DNA from: Novosphingobium sp. KA1 | GTDB taxonomy: Bacteria; Pseudomonadota; Alphaproteobacteria; Sphingomonadales; Sphingomonadaceae | Direction: 5' to 3' | Assembly (NCBI RefSeq): GCF_017309955.1 | Contig: NZ_CP021247.1 | Span: 993,501 to 1,057,500 of the forward strand | Length of the DNA: 64,000 nt | Shown: positions 60,584-64,000 of the stretch, piece after piece | Layout: each line of letters begins with the position of its first letter | Position numbering within the stretch: the stretch's first letter is position 1 | Made by a program: the position numbers and the translations under genes | Notes under the pieces: generated by a model | The model's database searches: none | The model's input: the letters and a program-made list of their open reading frames with translations, nothing else | What the model was told of the DNA's origin: nothing

Positions 60584-60946
60584 ATGAACATCCATCCCCG
60601 CAGTCTGGACTTCCTGCGCGACGTCGATGTCCGCCTTTCGGTGGAACTCGGGCGGACCCACCTGACACTGCGCGAAGTGCTGACGCTGGGGCCCGAGAGC
60701 CTTGTCGTGCTCGACCGCATGACCGACGAACTGCTCGACGTCATGGTCAACGGCAAGCCGATCGCCAAGGGCGAGGTGATCGCCCACAATGGCCGTTTCG
60801 GCCTGCGGATCGTCGAGATGACCGGGCACGAAAGCGACGGCGGCGCGGAAGGCGGCAGCCATGCGGGGGGGCATGCGGGGGGCCATGCGGGCGGCGAAAC
60901 CGGCGATGCCGTGCTGCCCGATCCCGCCGCCTCGGATGCGGAGTAG
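60584..60946 (+). CDS. fliN: Flagellar motor switch protein FliN with His/Gly-rich tail
   Basis: C-ring base protein. The first 80 or so of its 120 residues form the SpoA domain: FLRDVDVRLSVELGRTHLTLREVLTLGPESLVVLDRMTDELLDVMVNGKPIAKGEVIAHNGRFGLRIVEM. The rest is an added tail, GGSHAGGHAGGHAGGETGD, encoded by repeated catgcggggg units, which could bind metal. Starts 18 nt after fliM. Confidence 0.94.
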   Translation: MNIHPRSLDFLRDVDVRLSVELGRTHLTLREVLTLGPESLVVLDRMTDELLDVMVNGKPIAKGEVIAHNGRFGLRIVEMTGHESDGGAEGGSHAGGHAGGHAGGETGDAVLPDPAASDAE

Positions 60947-60952
60947 GCGGCG

Positions 60953-61258
60953 ATGGTCTGGTATCTGCTCAAGCTGATCCTGCTGCTGCCGCTGATCGGC
61001 GCCATGGCCTGGGGCTGCCTGTGGCTGGCGCGGCGCCTGCAGGAACGGGCCGGTAGTCCCGCCGCCGGGCGCTCGCTGCGGGTGGTGGAGACGCTGATGC
61101 TCTCGCCGACGCTGCGGCTGGCGGTGATCGAGTTCCATGGCCGCGAGATCCTCGTTTCCGCCTCGCGCCAGGGGCTGACCACGCTGGCCGAGGCCCCCGC
61201 CCGCCCCGCATCCACCCCGGAAGGCGCCGCCGGATCTGCCGCAGAGGTCGCGCCATGA
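60953..61258 (+). CDS. fliO: Flagellar biosynthesis protein FliO
   Basis: Assists assembly of the FliP ring in the export gate. The 101 residues have one helix (MVWYLLKLILLLPLIGAMAWGCLWLARRL) and a small cytoplasmic beta domain (SLRVVETLMLSPTLRLAVIEFHGREILVSASRQGLTTLAE) typical of FliO. The tail is Ala/Pro-rich. Lies between fliN and fliP; stop overlaps fliP by 4 nt. Confidence 0.9.
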   Translation: MVWYLLKLILLLPLIGAMAWGCLWLARRLQERAGSPAAGRSLRVVETLMLSPTLRLAVIEFHGREILVSASRQGLTTLAEAPARPASTPEGAAGSAAEVAP

Positions 61259-62079
61259 AGCGGATCGCCGTCCTGGGCGCGGCGCTTGCGGCGCTGCTGC
61301 TGCCGCTGGCAGTCCAGGCCCAGTCCGCCGTGCAGTCCGCGGTTCCCTCGGCCGTTCCGGGCGCGCTCGACCGTGCCCTCGGCGCCATCGGCGGAACCGG
61401 CTCCGGCCCCGGCGGCCCTGGCATGAGCCTCTCGCTCCAGCTCCTGCTGATCATGGGGCTGCTGACCCTGCTGCCCACGCTGGTGCTGATGATGACCAGC
61501 TTCACCCGCATCCTCGTGGTGCTGGCGATCCTGCGGCAGGCGATCGGGCTCCAGCAATCGCCGCCCAACCAGGTGCTGATCGGGTTGTCGCTGTTCCTTT
61601 CGCTGTTTGTCATGTCGCCCACGCTGGAACGGGTCAACGCCTCCGCCATCGTCCCTTATGCCGCCGACCGGATCAATGCCCAGCAGGCGATCGCGGCGGC
61701 GGGGCGCGAATTCCACGCCTTCATGATCCGCCAGACCCGCGAGCGCGACCTCACCATGTTTGCCGACATGGCCCACAGCACCAGCGCGAACCCCGCCGGT
61801 CCCGGCGGCGGCCCGCGCTTTGCCAGCACCGCCGAGGTGCCGTTCTCGATCCTGCTGCCCGCCTTTGTCACCAGCGAGCTCAAGACCGCCTTCCAGATCG
61901 GCTTCATGCTGTTCCTGCCGTTCCTGGTGATCGACCTCGTCGTCTCCTCGGTGCTGATGAGCCTGGGCATGATGATGATGAGCCCGATGGTGGTCTCGCT
62001 GCCGTTCAAGCTGCTGCTCTTCGTGATGGTCGATGGCTGGGCCCTGCTGATGGGCTCGCTGGCGGCCAGCTTCGGCTAG
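61255..62079 (+). CDS. fliP: Flagellar export gate protein FliP
   Basis: Core of the export gate. The 274 residues start with a cleavable signal (KRIAVLGAALAALLLPLAVQAQ), a known FliP feature. Then come LQLLLIMGLLTLLPTLVLMMTSFTRILVVLAILRQAIGLQQSPPNQVLIGLSLFLS (landmarks: MMTSFTRI, QQSPPNQVL) and FQIGFMLFLPFLVIDLVVSSVLMSLGMMMMSP. Very strongly conserved. Confidence 0.97.
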   Translation: MKRIAVLGAALAALLLPLAVQAQSAVQSAVPSAVPGALDRALGAIGGTGSGPGGPGMSLSLQLLLIMGLLTLLPTLVLMMTSFTRILVVLAILRQAIGLQQSPPNQVLIGLSLFLSLFVMSPTLERVNASAIVPYAADRINAQQAIAAAGREFHAFMIRQTRERDLTMFADMAHSTSANPAGPGGGPRFASTAEVPFSILLPAFVTSELKTAFQIGFMLFLPFLVIDLVVSSVLMSLGMMMMSPMVVSLPFKLLLFVMVDGWALLMGSLAASFG

Positions 62080-62093
62080 CGGGGAGAGAAGCC

Positions 62094-62384
62094 ATGGAAG
62101 ACATCGGCGCCCTGCTCGACCTTGCCGACAAGATGCTGTGGGTCACCGCGCTGGTCGCCGCGCCGGTGCTGCTCGCCTCGCTGGCGGTGGGGCTGGTGGT
62201 GGGGGTGGTGCAGGCGGCGACCTCGGTCAACGAACAGACGCTGACTTTCGTGCCCAAGCTGGCGGTGACGGCGCTGGTGCTGGTGGTGCTGGGCGGTTCG
62301 ATGATGACCCTGATCGGCGACTTCACGCAGGAAGTCTTTGCCCAGGTCGCGCGCACCGGGCAGGCCGAACAGACCCGCCCATGA
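62094..62384 (+). CDS. fliQ: Flagellar export gate protein FliQ
   Basis: Small gate subunit with two helices. The 96 residues include MLWVTALVAAPVLLASLAVGLVVGVVQAATSVNEQTLTFVPKLAVTALVLVVLGGSMM, the FliQ/SctS signature (GVVQAATSVNEQTLTFVPK). Stop overlaps fliR by 4 nt. Confidence 0.97.
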   Translation: MEDIGALLDLADKMLWVTALVAAPVLLASLAVGLVVGVVQAATSVNEQTLTFVPKLAVTALVLVVLGGSMMTLIGDFTQEVFAQVARTGQAEQTRP

Positions 62385-63163
62385 TCGGCCTCGACTTCGG
62401 CTTCGGCCCGCTCGAGGCCGAATTCTGGCGCCTGCTCTTCGTGATGACGCGGATCGGCGCCGCCCTCGTCGCCGCGCCGATGTTCGGCATTGCCGGGGTG
62501 CCCGCACAAGTGCGGGTGATCGTCGCCGGGGCGGTGGCGGTGCTGGTCTGCGCCTGGAGCCCGGTCGCCGCGCCCCCGGCGCTGCTGTCGCTGCCCGGGC
62601 TGCTGGCGGTCGGCGGCGAGGTCTCGGTCGGGCTGGCGCTGGGGTTCGTGCTGCAACTGGCCTTTGCCGCGCCGATCCTCGCCGCCGAAGTGGTGGGCGG
62701 ATCGATGGGCATGAACATGGCGGTCGCGGTCGATCCCAATTCCGGCACCCAGTCCCCCGCGCTCGGCCAGTATTTCGCGGTGGTCATGACCATGGTGTTC
62801 CTGGCGCTGGGCGCCCACCTGCAATGGTTCGCGCTGCTGGTCGACAGCTACCGCGCCTTCCCGCCCGGCCAGACCTGGCTGGGGCCGGAACGCTTTGCCC
62901 TCGTCGCCTCCTTTGCCGCGCGCACGTTCGTGACCGGCGCCGCCATCGCCCTGCCCGCCTGCCTGGTGCTGATGGTGGTGCAGGTCGTCACCGGGGTGCT
63001 CGGCCGCTCGGCCCCGGCGCTCAACCTCTTCGCGCTCGGCCTGCCGGCCGGCGTGCTGGGCGGCCTTGCCGCGCTGCTGGTGAGCGCCCCGGTGCTGACC
63101 GACCTGGTCGCCCGGCTCTCCGCCATGGCCATCGACCAGGCCGCCCTCGTGCTGCAGCCGTGA
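62381..63163 (+). CDS. fliR: Flagellar export gate protein FliR
   Basis: Gate subunit with about six helices. The 260 residues include LLFVMTRIGAALVAAPMFGIAGVPAQVRVIVAGAVAVLV, MNMAVAVDPNSGTQSPALGQYFAVVMTMVFLALGAHLQWFALLVDSYRAFPPG and NLFALGLPAGVLGGLAALLVSAPVL, all FliR landmarks. The ATG at 62381 overlaps the fliQ stop; the longer upstream frame is antisense-like overlap inside fliQ and is rejected. Confidence 0.96.
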   Translation: MIGLDFGFGPLEAEFWRLLFVMTRIGAALVAAPMFGIAGVPAQVRVIVAGAVAVLVCAWSPVAAPPALLSLPGLLAVGGEVSVGLALGFVLQLAFAAPILAAEVVGGSMGMNMAVAVDPNSGTQSPALGQYFAVVMTMVFLALGAHLQWFALLVDSYRAFPPGQTWLGPERFALVASFAARTFVTGAAIALPACLVLMVVQVVTGVLGRSAPALNLFALGLPAGVLGGLAALLVSAPVLTDLVARLSAMAIDQAALVLQP

Positions 63164-63181
63164 GCCCCTCATGAACCCCCC

Positions 63182-64000
63182 ATGAGCGACGACAACGGCG
63201 AGAAGAGCTTTGCCCCCACCGCCAAGCGGCGCAAGGACGCCGCCGAGAAGGGCGACGTCATCCGCTCGCGCGAGATGGCGACGGCGGCGGGCATGGCGGT
63301 GGGCGGGGCCTGGCTGCTGCTCGCCGGTCCCTGGGTGCTCGACCGGCTGCTGCGCGCCTTGCGGGCGGGTTTCACCTGGAGCCGCGCCGACCTCGATGAC
63401 TTCACCCCCGGCCAGCGCCTGCTCGACGTGCTGCTGGCGCTGCTGCCGCCGGTGCTGGTGCTGGGGCTCGGCGTCATGCTGGTCTCGCTGATCTCGCAGC
63501 TCGGGTTCGGCGAGGGGCGCTGGGTCGGCGGCAACATGCTGCCCAAGGGCTCGCGCATCAACCCGCTCTCCGGCCTCAAGCGCATGTTCGGGCCGACCGG
63601 CGCCATCGAGATGGCCAAGGGGCTGGCCAAAGTGTCGCAGCTGGCGGCGATCACCTGGTTCTGGGCGCGCGGCGAGCTGGCCACCCTCGTCCAGCTAGGC
63701 CGCGGCGACCTGATCGGCGAGGCGGCGCGGGCCTGGGGCACGATCACCCACCTGCTGTTCTGGCTGGCCGGCGGGCTATTCGTGATCGCGATGTTCGACC
63801 TGCCGGTGCAGATCGTGCGGCGGATCATGCGCCTGCGCATGACGCTGCAGGAACTGCGCGACGAGAACAAGGATGCCGAAGGCGCGCCGGAAAAGAAGGC
63901 CGCGATCAAGGACCGCCAGCGCCGCATCGCCATGGGCGGGCTGGTGCCGGCGATGCAGGAAGCGCAGTTCGTCATCACCAACCCCACCCATTTCGCGGTC
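63182..64000 (+). CDS. flhB: Flagellar export switch protein FlhB, 3' end cut by window
   Basis: Membrane protein whose cytoplasmic domain cuts itself and switches export from rod/hook to filament type. The frame from the ATG at 63182 is open to the window end, 273 codons. It starts SDDNGEKSFAPTAKRRKDAAEKGDVIRSREM, the conserved FlhB/SctU N-terminus, followed by four predicted helices and the connecting segment IKDRQRRIAMGGLVPAMQEAQFVITNPTHFAV. The autocleavage site NPTH is the last thing visible. The C-terminal export-switch domain lies outside. Confidence 0.95.
   Translation, partial: MSDDNGEKSFAPTAKRRKDAAEKGDVIRSREMATAAGMAVGGAWLLLAGPWVLDRLLRALRAGFTWSRADLDDFTPGQRLLDVLLALLPPVLVLGLGVMLVSLISQLGFGEGRWVGGNMLPKGSRINPLSGLKRMFGPTGAIEMAKGLAKVSQLAAITWFWARGELATLVQLGRGDLIGEAARAWGTITHLLFWLAGGLFVIAMFDLPVQIVRRIMRLRMTLQELRDENKDAEGAPEKKAAIKDRQRRIAMGGLVPAMQEAQFVITNPTHFAV

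Noticed and set aside
1..64000. Mobile elements, phage genes, toxin-antitoxin or defence systems
   Set aside because: No transposase, integrase, terminal repeats, tRNA-associated junction or change in base composition was noticed; the window appears to be stable core and metabolic-island DNA.

Overview
The window is high-G+C, gene-dense chromosomal DNA from an alphaproteobacterium. It most likely comes from the Sphingomonadaceae (Novosphingobium/Sphingomonas-like). The reasons are a PhoK-type alkaline phosphatase like the one known from Sphingomonas, a large TonB-dependent receptor inside a polysaccharide-use locus, the oxidative (Weimberg-type) sugar pathway, and alphaproteobacterial-style flagellar genes with a FlbD-like sigma-54 activator. 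No rRNA, tRNA, CRISPR array, insertion sequence or phage gene was seen. No gap between genes exceeds 300 bases.

Region 1 (1-9928) is housekeeping: gpsA (cut by the window edge) and tsaD on the minus strand, diverging from hemC-hemD and a one-helix membrane protein; then ubiH overlapping a phoK-like phosphatase, a full-length dsbD, and a possible 51-residue membrane protein.

Region 2 (9994-30994) is an arabinan/arabinogalactan utilisation locus. Outside the cytoplasm are a TonB-dependent receptor, an endo-arabinanase (GH43), an exo-acting GH43 lipoprotein, a GH51 arabinofuranosidase and an (alpha/alpha)6-barrel glycosidase with a discoidin-like domain. An MFS permease and a periplasmic mutarotase serve uptake. 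Sugar is then oxidised by a Gfo/Idh/MocA dehydrogenase, a SMP-30 lactonase and an IlvD/EDD dehydratase. Two exits follow: an AraD1 (FAH-like) protein plus ketoglutaric semialdehyde dehydrogenase for L-arabinose, and DgoK plus DgoA for D-galactose. A GntR/FadR-type regulator sits in the middle. A shared palindromic operator (core GTCGGAC) lies before the receptor gene, between the catabolic operon and the regulator, and between the permease and the mutarotase operon, so the locus looks like one regulon.

Region 3 (31066-64000) is a nearly complete flagellar cluster. A minus-strand operon carries a MotA-like/MotB-like pair, flgA, flgM, flgN, a lytic transglycosylase, flhA and fliA. Diverging from it is flgBCDEFGHIJKL, followed by motAB. 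After a methyltransferase gene and fliC (both minus strand) come flbD and fliEFGHIJ, fliKLMNOPQR and flhB (cut by the window edge). Sigma-54 promoters stand before flgB and fliK. CCGGCAA/TTGCCGG half-sites, arranged as palindromes or as an 11-bp-phased array, occur near flgB, near fliK and between fliC and flbD; they are good candidates for FlbD enhancers. Several parts are unusual: a second stator pair without a recognisable OmpA motif, short FlgD and FlgE, FlgH without a lipidation cysteine, FliM without its CheY-binding N-terminus, and FliN with a His/Gly tail. fliD, fliS, fliX and chemotaxis genes are not in this window.
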